From Miltoncostaea sp963771025 (GTDB taxonomy: Bacteria > Actinomycetota > Thermoleophilia > Miltoncostaeales > Miltoncostaeaceae): 64,000 nt of DNA. The stretch covers positions 186,001 through 250,000 of the forward strand of contig CAVYRL010000004.1 of assembly GCA_963771025.1 (NCBI GenBank), read 5' to 3'. Of the stretch, positions 44,454 through 54,373 are shown piece after piece. Positions within the stretch are counted from its first letter, which is position 1, and each line of letters starts with the position of its first letter. The position numbers were made by a program, and so were the translations under genes. Below the pieces are notes generated by a model that worked only from the letters and a program-made list of their open reading frames with translations, did no database searches and was not told where the DNA came from.

Positions 44454-45385
44454 TTAACGGTCCTCGGATCGCGTCCGGTCGATCCACCGCACCAGCTGGT
44501 CGAGCTGATGGGCCCAGAACAGCGTCAGCCCCGCGGTCTGGGCCGTACGCAGGTTCTCGGGCCTGAACACGCCCGAGAGCACGGCGGCCGGCACCACCTG
44601 GTCCTCGCCGAAGGCGCGGAGCCAGCTCACGGCCTTCACCGCCGCGTCGTTGTTGACGCGCTTGTAGCTGTTGGTCATCGAGTTCGAGACCTTGCACTCG
44701 ATGGGCATGCGGCGACGGTCCCAGAGCCCCACGACCAGGTCGGCCTTGCGTCCCCCGAAATCGACCTCCGCGCAGAACTCGCCCGGCCCGGGTGCCTCCT
44801 CCAGGGTGCGGATCACCCGCGGCGACGCCACCTGCGAGAACCCCGCGGCCGCCAGCGCCCCCGCGACGGCGCTCTCCTGGGTCAACTTGGCCTCGCTGCG
44901 CCGCAAGGTGCGCATACGCTCGGTGGCCATCAGGGTGGCCGTGGCCAGCACGGCGGCCTGCCGCTCGGCCTCGCTGGGCTCGCGGCCCTCTCCGATCCAC
45001 GGGAACCGGCGCCGGTCGAGCGCGCCGAGCACGCTGTCCACGATCCGCCCGGCGGCACCGGGATCGGCCCGCAGGCGGCCCGGCGCGAGGCTGGTCTGCG
45101 CGATCACGCGCAGGTCGTCCATCGAGATGAACGGCCCGGCGGTGAAACGCAGCGTCTCGAGCAGGTGCTCGGAGGTGGCCACCTCCACCGCGCGCTCGCG
45201 CAGCTGGGTGAGATCGACGGTCAGCTCGATCAGTTCCTCGGCCGCGTCGAGGTAGTCGTCCACGTGGGCCAGGTACTGGTCGAGCGGCTCCTGCTCGCGC
45301 TCGCGCCGGAAGCTCGCGACCGCCGACGCGACCTCGCGCTCCAGGTCGTGCGGGCTCCAGCGGGGGGGTGGCAGGAACGCGGAGC

Positions 45386-45389
<4 letters not shown>
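44454..45389 (-). CDS. XamI-like type II restriction endonuclease
   Basis: This 311-aa protein resembles the XamI family, which cleaves GTCGAC. A PD-(D/E)XK-like centre is visible: FCAEVDFGGRKADLVVGL followed by MPIECKVSNSMTNSYKRVNN. C-terminal VVPAAVLSGVFRPENLRTAQ and LTLFWAHQLDQLVRW are typical of the family. Its ATG overlaps the methyltransferase stop by 4 nt (ATGA), as expected for a coupled type II pair in which the methylase is made first. The recognition site is inferred from the family, not shown. Confidence 0.8.
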
Positions 45390-47005
<1,616 letters not shown>

Positions 47006-47077
47006 CGCTCAGAGCGTAGGTCCGCGGGCGGACGCCACCCGGCAATAGACTCGCCGGGGCGATCACGGAGGGGACAC

Positions 47078-47957
47078 ATGCGATGGCGCAAATCGTCGGG
47101 CGGCGACGGAGGCGTGGAGGACCTTCGCGGCTCGGGCGGGGGGAGCGGGGGCATGCGCGGCCCCGCGCTCAGCGGCGTCGGCGGCCTCGGGGTCATCGGC
47201 ATCATCATCGCCGTCATCCTGGTCTTCGCCGGGGGCGGCAACAGCTTCAATCCCGACGGCAGCCTCGGGGGCCTGGGGAGCACCCCGGCCGCGACCGGCT
47301 CGAGCTTCGACGCCAACGGCCCCGACCCCGACGCCCAGCAGAAGGCCTTCGTCGTGTTCGTGGTCAATGACGTCCAGAACTCCTGGAGGGACCAGTTCGC
47401 CGCCGCCGGCGCCGCCTACCCGTTCAACCACGCTCCGCCTGTTCACGGGGGGCATCCAGACCGGCTGCGGCGCGGCCACCTCGGCGACCGGACCCTTCTA
47501 CTGCCCCAGCGACACGCGTATCTACCTCGACATGGCCTTCTTCCGCGAGTTGAGCCGGCGCTTCGAAGCGCCCGGCGACTTCGCCCAGGCCTACGTGATC
47601 GCCCACGAGTTCGGCCACCACGTCCAGAACGTCCTGGGCATCCTCCCCGAGGTCGAGCAGGAGATGCGCAACGACCCGGGATCGGCCAACGCCCTCTCGG
47701 TCAAGCTCGAGCTGCAGGCCGACTGCCTCGCCGGCGTCTGGGCCCACTCCGCCTATACGAGGAACCTCCTCGAGGACGGTGACCTGGAGGAGGGCCTCAC
47801 CGCCGCCGCCGCCGTCGGAGACGACCGCATCCAGGCCTCGGGCGGAGGTGGCGTCCACCCGGAGAGCTTCACCCACGGCACGAGCGACCAGAGGAGGCAA
47901 TGGTTCCTGACCGGCTTCCAGAAGGGCGACGTCGCGAGCTGCAACACCTTCGGGTGA
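47078..47957 (+). pseudogene. Neutral zinc metallopeptidase (YpfJ-like) with a one-base frameshift
   Basis: The N-terminal part (ATG at 47078, GGAGGGG upstream) has the YpfJ-like start MRWRKSSGGDGGVEDLRG and a membrane segment, ending DQFAAAGAAYPF. The rest, in another frame to 47957, continues LRLFTGGIQTGCGAATSATG, YCPSDTRIYLD and the zinc motif HEFGHH, then LQADCLAGVWA. The break is near 47424-47430 and looks like one extra base. Combined length is about 290 aa, normal for the family. It may be a sequencing error or recent loss. Confidence 0.8.
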
Positions 47958-48017
47958 GGGGGGTCTGCCGACGAGTGCGGCGAGGGGCGACATGGCGGGG
48001 AACGGGCCTCTCGGGCG

Positions 48018-48063
48018 GGCCCGCTCATCGCGCGTTCGCCGCCGGGCGGCGGCTCAGCGGGCC
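48018..48063. terminator. Candidate bidirectional terminator
   Basis: GGCCCGCT (48018-48025) pairs with AGCGGGCC (48056-48063), with an inner GCCGCC/GGCGGC stem. It lies between the convergent ends of the metallopeptidase and the universal stress protein. Confidence 0.4.
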
Positions 48064-48098
48064 GACGTCACCCGCGGTTCGCCGGGGCCGGGCCGTCC

Positions 48099-48542
48099 TC
48101 AGACCGGAGGTCTGAGCACCAACACGGGGCAGGGGGCGTGGTTGACCAGATAGTGGGCGAAGCTCCCCAGGGCCAGGCGCTGGGGCAGGTTCCTGTGCGC
48201 GGCGCAGATGAGAAGGTCCACGGCGTGGTTCTCGGCCCAGGTGCAGGTCTCCGCGGCGGGGTAGCCCTGCAGCAGCACGGTCCCTGCTTCGGGGGTCTGG
48301 TCGCCGATCGGGTCGAGCCACGCGCGCGCCGACGTGGCGAGGTCGTCGGGCGACGGCCCGGACCCGAAGCCGACCGAGAACGGGAGCGGGAACTGCACCA
48401 CGTGCACCAGGCTCAGCCGACCCTCTCCGTACGACCGGAGCCGCCGCGCCTCCTCCAGGGCGCGACGCGACGCCGCGGAGTCGTCAAGGCAGCAGGCGAT
48501 ATGGCGATACGGTGCGGGCAAGACCCCGGACTGTAGCCCCAT
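48099..48542 (-). CDS. Universal stress protein (UspA family)
   Basis: This 147-aa protein has a single Usp domain: YRHIACCLDDSAASRRAL at the start, LLICAAHRN in the middle and LGSFAHYLVNHAPCPVLVLR at the end. The ATP-binding glycine loop (G-x2-G-x9-G-S) is altered to AHRNLPQRLALGS, so nucleotide binding is doubtful. It is divergent from metF, and the two promoters share about 40 bp. Confidence 0.85.
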   Translation of the reverse strand: MGLQSGVLPAPYRHIACCLDDSAASRRALEEARRLRSYGEGRLSLVHVVQFPLPFSVGFGSGPSPDDLATSARAWLDPIGDQTPEAGTVLLQGYPAAETCTWAENHAVDLLICAAHRNLPQRLALGSFAHYLVNHAPCPVLVLRPPV

Positions 48543-48564
48543 GGAGGATGCCCACGCCGCCGTC

Positions 48565-48570
48565 TAACCT
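48565..48570 (+). promoter_or_regulatory. -10 box of metF
   Basis: TAACCT lies ten bases before the ATG at 48581, giving a transcript with little or no leader. No ribosome binding site is present. Confidence 0.45.
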
Positions 48571-48580
48571 CACCCGGAAC

Positions 48581-49435
48581 ATGACGTCCATCGCCGATCT
48601 CCTCGCCGCCGGCACCACCCGATCGGTCGAGTTCTTCCCGCCCCGGAGCGACGACGCGGAGCGTCAGTTCACCTCGGCGCTCGCTGAGCTGGCGGGCCTC
48701 GGCCCCTCGTTCGCCTCCGTGACCTACGGGGCGCTGGGATCCACGCAGTCGCGGACCCGCGAGATCGTGGTCGGTATGAACTCCGACCTCGAGTTCCCCA
48801 CGATGGCGCACCTGACCTGCGTGGGGCACACCCGCCCCGAGATCCTCGCGTTGCTCGATCAGTACGAGGCGGGCGGGGTGCGCAACATCCTCGCGCTGGG
48901 CGGCGATCCGGCCGCCGACGGCTCGGACGTGGGCGGCGACTTCGCCTACGCGGTCGAGCTGGTCGAGATCATCCGCGAGCACCGGGCCGACTTCTGCATC
49001 GGCGTCGCCGCGCACCCCGAGGTGCACCCGCGCTCGCCCGATCGCACGAGCGACCGGCGCAACCTCGCGGCCAAGCTCGACCTGGCCGATTTCGCGGTGA
49101 CGCAGTTCTTCTTCCGCACCGATGCCTACGACACGCTGGTCGAAGAGCTCGGCGCCCTGGGGTGCCATCGGCCCGTCGTCGCGGGCGTGATGCCGTTCGT
49201 CAGCGTCGCGGGCCTGCACCGCATGGCCGCGATGAACGGGACCGAGATCCCGCCGGAGCTCGCCGCCCGGCTCGAGCGCGTCTCCGACGACCCCGCCGCG
49301 GTCGCCGAGCTTGGCGTCGAGGTGGCCACCGAGCTCTCGCGTGCGCTCCTGGAGCGGGGCGCGCCCGGCATCCATCTGTACACCCTGAACCGCGCCGGAT
49401 CCGTGCGGCGCATCTGGGACAACCTGGGCGACTGA
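48581..49435 (+). CDS. metF: Methylenetetrahydrofolate reductase
   Basis: This 284-aa enzyme reduces 5,10-methylene-THF to 5-methyl-THF with FAD, feeding methionine and SAM synthesis. Visible signatures are VEFFPPRSDDAERQF, FASVTYGALGS, AHLTCVGHTRPEI, RNILALGGDP and the TQFFFRTDAY segment, with GIHLYTLNRA at the end. Length is normal for MetF. It stands alone; no methionine genes are adjacent. The many methyltransferases nearby would draw on SAM, but that does not show a link. Confidence 0.93.
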   Translation: MTSIADLLAAGTTRSVEFFPPRSDDAERQFTSALAELAGLGPSFASVTYGALGSTQSRTREIVVGMNSDLEFPTMAHLTCVGHTRPEILALLDQYEAGGVRNILALGGDPAADGSDVGGDFAYAVELVEIIREHRADFCIGVAAHPEVHPRSPDRTSDRRNLAAKLDLADFAVTQFFFRTDAYDTLVEELGALGCHRPVVAGVMPFVSVAGLHRMAAMNGTEIPPELAARLERVSDDPAAVAELGVEVATELSRALLERGAPGIHLYTLNRAGSVRRIWDNLGD

Positions 49436-49470
49436 CCCCCCCGGCCCACCGTACGGGTATCCTCGCCCGC

Positions 49471-49500
49471 ATGCCGAGACCTGCACGGCGACGCCGGTGA
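49471..49500 (+). CDS. Nine-codon leaderless ORF coupled to the next gene
   Basis: ATG at 49471 lies seven bases after TATCCT (49458-49463). The peptide is MPRPARRRR, and its TGA (49498-49500) overlaps the GTG of the membrane protein at 49497 as GTGA. The same layout is seen at 31600 and 51007. It may be a translational entry point rather than a functional peptide. Confidence 0.35.
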   Translation: MPRPARRRR

Positions 49501-50642
49501 GACACCACGAGGACGCGCCGCCCGGGGACGAGACCGCCACGGGGGTCGGCAAGCGCCGCACCCGGCCGCGCGACATGATCGTGCGCGGCGTGCTCACGAT
49601 CATCCTGGTCCTGCTGGTGGGATGGCTGCTGCTCAGCAACTTCGGTGAGATCTCTGAGGTCTGGGACGCGCTCGCGGCCGTCTCCGCCGCGGACGCGTGG
49701 ACCCTCGTCATCCTGCTGCTGGTGACCCAGTTGCTCGTCGCCGCGCAGCTCGCGATCACCGTCCCGGGCATCCGCCTCAACCGGGCGCTCGTCGCGGTGG
49801 AGAGCGCGGCGGCGGCGTCCAACATCATCCCGGGCCCTTCCGGCACGGCGACACGCCTCGCGGTGCTGCGCTCCTGGGGCTTCTACACCGACGACTTCGC
49901 GCGCAGCTGGCTGTTCACGAGTGCCCTGACCAACTTCACGGTGCTCAGCATGCCGGCCTTCGCCATCGTGCTGGTCGCCACGCAGAACTCGATCAGCACC
50001 GGTTTGCTCGTGCTGGGTCTCGCGGGCCTGGTGATCTCGCTGATCGCGAGCTACTGCATCATCCGGATCATGCACAGCGAGGCGTTCGCGCGGCGTTTCG
50101 GCGCGCTGACCGGCCGGCTCGTGAGGTGGTCGTACGGCATCGCGCGGCGGCGTCCGAGCGACGAGGACTTCGTCGAGGCGACCCTTCGCTTTCGCGACGG
50201 AATCGGCCAGACGTGGCGCGAACGGGGATGGGCCGTGTCCGCCGCGGTGGTGGGCAACTACGTGGTGCAGGGGATGATCTTCGGCCTCTCGATCCGCGCC
50301 GTCGGCCTGGGCTACGACGAGGTGCCGGTCGGTGCAGTCGCGGTCGTCTACACCGTGGTGCGGCTGCTCACGATCGTCAACTTCACCCCCGGCGGCGTCG
50401 GCGTGACCGAGGCGCTCTACACGAGCGCCCTGCTCACGGTGACCGACGGCGCCGACCAGTCTCAGGTCGTCGCGGCGGTCTTCCTGTTCCGCGGCCTCAC
50501 CTACATCGGCCCGATCCTGCTGGGCGCGGTCTCGCTCCTGATCTGGCGCTTCCGATCGAGCTGGCGGGTGCACCGGCCCGAGCCGGTCGCGCAGGCCGCG
50601 GTCGGCTCCGTCCTGGCCGACCGGGACCCGCCGGGCGGCTAG
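49497..50642 (+). CDS. Flippase-like membrane protein (UPF0104/LPG synthase transmembrane region)
   Basis: This 381-aa protein has about eight membrane segments and the family features IIPGPSGTATRLAVLRSWG, NFTPGGVGVTEALYTSALL and AAVFLFRGLTYIGPILLGAV. The family groups lysylphosphatidylglycerol synthase transmembrane regions and lipid-flippase-like proteins, which move or modify lipids in the membrane. No synthase domain follows. The GTG start overlaps the stop of a nine-codon leaderless ORF, and there is no separate ribosome binding site. Confidence 0.85.
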   Translation: MRHHEDAPPGDETATGVGKRRTRPRDMIVRGVLTIILVLLVGWLLLSNFGEISEVWDALAAVSAADAWTLVILLLVTQLLVAAQLAITVPGIRLNRALVAVESAAAASNIIPGPSGTATRLAVLRSWGFYTDDFARSWLFTSALTNFTVLSMPAFAIVLVATQNSISTGLLVLGLAGLVISLIASYCIIRIMHSEAFARRFGALTGRLVRWSYGIARRRPSDEDFVEATLRFRDGIGQTWRERGWAVSAAVVGNYVVQGMIFGLSIRAVGLGYDEVPVGAVAVVYTVVRLLTIVNFTPGGVGVTEALYTSALLTVTDGADQSQVVAAVFLFRGLTYIGPILLGAVSLLIWRFRSSWRVHRPEPVAQAAVGSVLADRDPPGG

Positions 50643-50644
50643 CG

Positions 50645-50851
50645 CTATTCGACCGGGTGGATCGCGTCGCGCAGGAAGACGCCGACGATCATGTAGACGA
50701 CCGTGCCGAGGAACGGCGCGATCACGATCACGGCGCTCCACACCACCTTCGCGACCGTCTTCAGCTCGGCCCTGCGCCAGAGGTGCATCAGGCTGAAGAT
50801 CACGATCACGAGCCAGAGACCGGCGAGGATCCAGAGGAAGAGCTCCAGCAT
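50645..50851 (-). CDS. Small PLDc_N-like membrane protein
   Basis: This 68-aa protein has two membrane segments (about 3-23 and 37-58) with the intervening LWRRAELKTVAKVVW. This matches the short phospholipase-D N-terminal (PLDc_N) proteins often annotated alone in actinobacteria. The role is unknown. Its stop is two bases after the end of the converging flippase-like gene. Confidence 0.75.
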   Translation of the reverse strand: MLELFLWILAGLWLVIVIFSLMHLWRRAELKTVAKVVWSAVIVIAPFLGTVVYMIVGVFLRDAIHPVE

Positions 50852-51006
50852 CAGCGCACCACCGGCGGCCGCGCGGGCCCGCCCTGACGATCGATTCCCG
50901 GTGCGCCCATTCGCCTGCTCCTCGCCGATTGGATTGTGACGCGCGGAGTCTGGGGGACGGCGACCGACGGCGCAAGGACCATGCGGCGCCGGTTATGGTC
51001 GCGTCG

Positions 51007-51018
51007 GTGGCCACGTGA
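51007..51018 (+). CDS. Three-codon leaderless ORF overlapping the YihY start
   Basis: GTG GCC ACG TGA begins seven bases after TATGGT (50994-50999). Its TGA overlaps the GTG of the next gene as GTGA. It is reported for its regulatory geometry; no peptide function is suggested. Confidence 0.3.
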   Translation: MAT

Positions 51019-51929
51019 CGCCCGATCCCGACGAGCCGGATGCGCCGCGGCAGAGCCGCCTGGCGGCCGCGAGCGAGCGCGCCAAGCGCGAGGCCGAGAG
51101 CGCGCGCCTGTGGGCCGAGGACGCCCGCGGCCGGTCGCCCCTGGTGGCCTTCGGCTTCGATTTCTACGAGCGCGACCGCCAGCGTTACGGCGGGCTGCTC
51201 GCCGGTGCCGTCGCCTTCCGGCTGTTCCTCTGGCTGCTGCCCTTCGCGCTGTTCCTCGTGGGCCTGCTGGGGGCGGCCAACGCGGTGGACGGCGGCACCC
51301 CGGGCGAGATCAACAGCAAGCTGGGGATCACCGGCATCCTGGCCCAGAGCGTGGGCGACGGGGCACGGCAACGTGGCTGGTGGATCGCGATCCTGGTCGG
51401 CCTGTTCGGCATGGTCTGGGGCGGCATGGGCGCCATCCGGGCGCTGCGGGTGAGCCACGCCGCGGCCTGGGGCATACCGCCCGATCGCGTGCGCAAGGCC
51501 CCCCTGGCCTCGCTGCTGCTGTCGGCGGCCGCGATCGGCCTCGTTCTCCTGACCGCGATCGTCGCCTGGATCCGCCACCACACGGGCGTGATCGGCCTGC
51601 TGGCGGCCCTCTCCATGATGGTCGTCTACGCCATCGGATGGTTCGCGCTGTCGATCTGGCTGCCGCACCGGCCGGTGCCGCGTCGTGCCCTGTTGCCCGG
51701 CGCGATCTTGATGGCGGTCGGGTTCGAGCTTCTCGGGCTGTTCACCACCTACTACCTGATCGATCGCGCGCAGCGGGCGGCCTCGGTGTACGGCGCGATC
51801 GGGACCGCCCTGGCGATCCTGCTGTGGCTCTACATCGTCGCGCGCCTCGCCGTGGGATCCGCCGTGCTCAACTCCGAGCTCGCGGTCCGCCACGAGGAGG
51901 CCGTCGTGCGCGACCGCGGCTCAGGCTGA
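51015..51929 (+). CDS. YihY/BrkB family membrane protein
   Basis: This 304-aa protein has about six membrane segments and the family start (YERDRQRYGGLLAGAVAFRL) with the end GTALAILLWLYIVARLAVGS. The family was once called ribonuclease BN, but its members are membrane proteins of uncertain function (transport has been proposed). The GTG at 51015 has no ribosome binding site; entry may be from a three-codon leaderless ORF. Its 3' end overlaps the DUF218 gene by 62 nt. Confidence 0.85.
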   Translation: MTPDPDEPDAPRQSRLAAASERAKREAESARLWAEDARGRSPLVAFGFDFYERDRQRYGGLLAGAVAFRLFLWLLPFALFLVGLLGAANAVDGGTPGEINSKLGITGILAQSVGDGARQRGWWIAILVGLFGMVWGGMGAIRALRVSHAAAWGIPPDRVRKAPLASLLLSAAAIGLVLLTAIVAWIRHHTGVIGLLAALSMMVVYAIGWFALSIWLPHRPVPRRALLPGAILMAVGFELLGLFTTYYLIDRAQRAASVYGAIGTALAILLWLYIVARLAVGSAVLNSELAVRHEEAVVRDRGSG

Positions 51930-52386
51930 TCTGAGCCGGCACCAGGGGCCACACGGCCACCTCGCGTGCCACCGATCCCAGGGCGCGCGGGCCGCGGACG
52001 ACCGCCACCGCCACGCGCGTGCCGGTGCCGCGCAGGAACCAGCGGAACATCAGCGCGGCGCGCGGCGCATGCCAGCGTGAGGTGACCACCACCACCTCCC
52101 GCGCCCCCAGGCGGCGCGCCAGCTCCACCACATGGGTGGCGTTCTCGGCCGTGTGACGCGCGCCGTCGTCCAGGATCAGGCGGGCGCCCGCGCCCTCCCA
52201 GGCGCGGCTCATCAGCAGGGCCTCCGAGCAGCCACCGCGGGCGCGGGCCCACCCGGACAGCACCACCACGTCGTCGTCACGGGCCAGTCGCGCCGCCCGG
52301 GCGACGCGGGCCGCGCACACCGGATGCAGCTCGGGGACGCGGCCGGAGGAGTACCCGAGAACGGCGACGAGTCGCCCGGCGCTCAC
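51868..52386 (-). CDS. DUF218 (YdcF/ElyC-like) protein
   Basis: This 172-aa protein has the DUF218 pattern: VAVLGYSSGRVP at the start, VVVLSGWARARGGCSEALLM, RHTAENATHVVELARRLGAR and VVVTSRWHAPRAALMFRWFL. Family members bind or process envelope lipid or nucleotide intermediates; the exact chemistry is unknown. The GTG start overlaps the glycosyltransferase stop as GTGA, so the two are coupled. The last 20 codons overlap the converging YihY gene. Confidence 0.8.
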   Translation of the reverse strand: MSAGRLVAVLGYSSGRVPELHPVCAARVARAARLARDDDVVVLSGWARARGGCSEALLMSRAWEGAGARLILDDGARHTAENATHVVELARRLGAREVVVVTSRWHAPRAALMFRWFLRGTGTRVAVAVVRGPRALGSVAREVAVWPLVPAQISLSRGRARRPPRGGPRARS

Positions 52387-53102
52387 CCGTGCCGCCTGCG
52401 CAGCCATCCGAAGAAGATCAGCGTGCCGATCACGGTCAGCACCAACTTCCACGCCGTGGCGCCGCGCAGTCGCGACTCACCGCTGGCACGGGGCCGCATC
52501 TCGACGGCCACCTCCTGCACGCGCATCCCCGCCCGGTTGAGGCGCAGCAGCGCCTCCACCTCGGGCGCGCCGCTGGTGTACGGCTCGGCCATGAAGGGCA
52601 TCGCCGCCGCGTTGACCGCCGCCATACCGCTCGTCGGGTCCTTGAAGGGGCGCCCGAGACGCACGTGCATCGCCCGCTGCAGCAGCCCGATGCCGAACCG
52701 GCGCGCGGCGCTGGGCGCGTAGCGGTCGGCCTCGTATCCCTCCGCCGCGGCGAAGCGCGAGCCGATCGCCACGTCGCAGGCGCCTCCGCGCACCAGCTCG
52801 AGCAGGCGCACCAGCTCGGGCACGGGGTGCTGGCCGTCGGCGTCCACCCGTCCGCAGTAGGCGTAGCCGCGGTCGAGAGCGGTGCGATACCCCGCGGCGA
52901 TCCCCGCCTTGAGCCCCAGGTTCTCTCCGAACGAGACGACGTCGGCGCCGTTCGCCCGGGCCACGTCGGCGGTGTGGTCGGTGGAGCCGTCGTCGATCAC
53001 CAGCACATCGACGCCGGGCAGAGCGTCGCGCAGCTCACCGAGCACGGCGGGGAGGTTGTCCTCCTCGTTCCAGGCAGGTATGAAGACGACGGTGTCGGAC
53101 AT
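52383..53102 (-). CDS. GT2 glycosyltransferase (polyprenol-phosphate type)
   Basis: This 239-aa protein has the GT-A fold start FIPAWNEEDNLPAVLGEL, VLVIDDGSTDHT, YCGRVDADGQHPV (DAD metal-binding motif) and a basic C-terminal end with a hydrophobic segment (LVLTVIGTLIFFGWL). This resembles DPM1-like transferases that put a sugar on polyprenyl phosphate at the membrane. The DUF218 gene is coupled downstream. The start at 53102 has GAGG eight bases upstream. Confidence 0.85.
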   Translation of the reverse strand: MSDTVVFIPAWNEEDNLPAVLGELRDALPGVDVLVIDDGSTDHTADVARANGADVVSFGENLGLKAGIAAGYRTALDRGYAYCGRVDADGQHPVPELVRLLELVRGGACDVAIGSRFAAAEGYEADRYAPSAARRFGIGLLQRAMHVRLGRPFKDPTSGMAAVNAAAMPFMAEPYTSGAPEVEALLRLNRAGMRVQEVAVEMRPRASGESRLRGATAWKLVLTVIGTLIFFGWLRRRHG

Positions 53103-53224
53103 TGGAGGGACCTCGTCTCGCCGGGGCCGGGTGCGGTTCACCCGCGTGAATCCCGCGTGAGGGGATGGTACGGCCCGGCGCGTCAGGAGATGCTAAGAGG
53201 TTAAATCCCGAGGAGACAGCGCCC

Positions 53225-54370
53225 GTGGCCCCGACAGCTCGCGAGATCTTCGACTCCACCTGGCGGAAGGTGCGCACGAGGCGGACCCTCGTCTACGCGA
53301 TCCTCAGCCTGGCGCTGATCCTGCTGCTGATCTCCTCGCTGACCGTGTGGGCCAAGCGGCAGGCGCTCCAGACCGACAACTGGGTGGACACGAGCAGCGA
53401 GCTGCTGCAGAACCAGCAGATCCGCGACGCCGCCGCGGAGGAGATGGTGAACGCGCTGTTCACCCAGACCGACATCCAGCAGCGCATCGGCAACGCGCTG
53501 CCGCCCGATCTCAAGCCGCTGGCCGCGCCGGCCACGGGGCTGGTGCGGCAGGCCGCCGTGCCCGCCGCGGAGGAGCTGCTCACCCGGCCCTTCGTGCAGG
53601 AGCTCTGGCAGGAGGCCAACCGCGTCGCCCATACCAGGATGATGGCGATCCTCGAGGGCAACGAGGACGGGCGGATCACCACGGCGAACGGGGACGTCAC
53701 GCTGGACCTGCACCCGCTCGTGGTGCGGCTGGCGTCGCGACTCGGCGTGGCGGCGGACATCTCGCCCGACGTCGGCGTGATCACGATCCTCCACTCGGAT
53801 CAGCTCAAGAACGCCCAGAAGACCGTTCAGTTCATCAAGTTCTTCTCGATCTTCATGGTCATCGTCGTCCTCGCCCTGCTGATCGCGGCGATCTGGCTCG
53901 CCGGTGGCTTCCGCCGCGAGGCGCTGCGCTTCACCGCCCTCGGGCTGGTGCTGGTGGGCATCCTCATCCTCGCGGGCCGCCGGATCGCGGGCCACCAGAT
54001 CGTCAACGCGGTCACCTCGCCGAGCACGCGCGACGTGGGCAACGCGGTCTGGGTGATCGGCACGTCGCTGCTCAAGGGGCTCGCGCTCGCGATCATCGCC
54101 TACGGGCTGGTGCTGCTGCTCGGCGTGTGGTTCGCAGGCGAAACGCGCTGGGCGGTCGCGGCACGCCGTCGCTCGGCGCCGTTCGTGCGCGACCACGTCT
54201 GGATGGTCTGGACCGGCGTCGCCGTGCTCTTCCTGCTGCTTCTGGTGTGGGGTCCGGTCCCCGCGACGCAGCAGTTCTGGGGCATCGTCGGCATCGCGGC
54301 TTCGATCATCCTCGGCGTCGAGGTGCTCCGGCGTCAGATCGTGCGCGAATCGGCGCCGCCGCCCGCCTGA
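53225..54370 (+). CDS. Large membrane protein, unknown family
   Basis: This 381-aa protein has one N-terminal membrane segment (about 18-42, LVYAILSLALILLLISSLTV), an extracytoplasmic helical region of about 170 residues (DNWVDTSSELLQNQQIRDAA) and four C-terminal membrane segments (from about 210). The layout is frequent among conserved actinobacterial proteins, but no function is known to me. The GTG at 53225 follows AGGAG; an ATG at 53165 would add 20 residues. Confidence 0.65.
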   Translation: MAPTAREIFDSTWRKVRTRRTLVYAILSLALILLLISSLTVWAKRQALQTDNWVDTSSELLQNQQIRDAAAEEMVNALFTQTDIQQRIGNALPPDLKPLAAPATGLVRQAAVPAAEELLTRPFVQELWQEANRVAHTRMMAILEGNEDGRITTANGDVTLDLHPLVVRLASRLGVAADISPDVGVITILHSDQLKNAQKTVQFIKFFSIFMVIVVLALLIAAIWLAGGFRREALRFTALGLVLVGILILAGRRIAGHQIVNAVTSPSTRDVGNAVWVIGTSLLKGLALAIIAYGLVLLLGVWFAGETRWAVAARRRSAPFVRDHVWMVWTGVAVLFLLLLVWGPVPATQQFWGIVGIAASIILGVEVLRRQIVRESAPPPA

Positions 54371-54373
54371 GCC

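Noticed and set aside
50840..50862. Mini-ORF GTG GTG CGC TGA coupled to the PLDc_N gene
   Set aside because: Three codons with neither a -10 box nor a binding site; GTG is common in this GC-rich DNA, so chance is likely.
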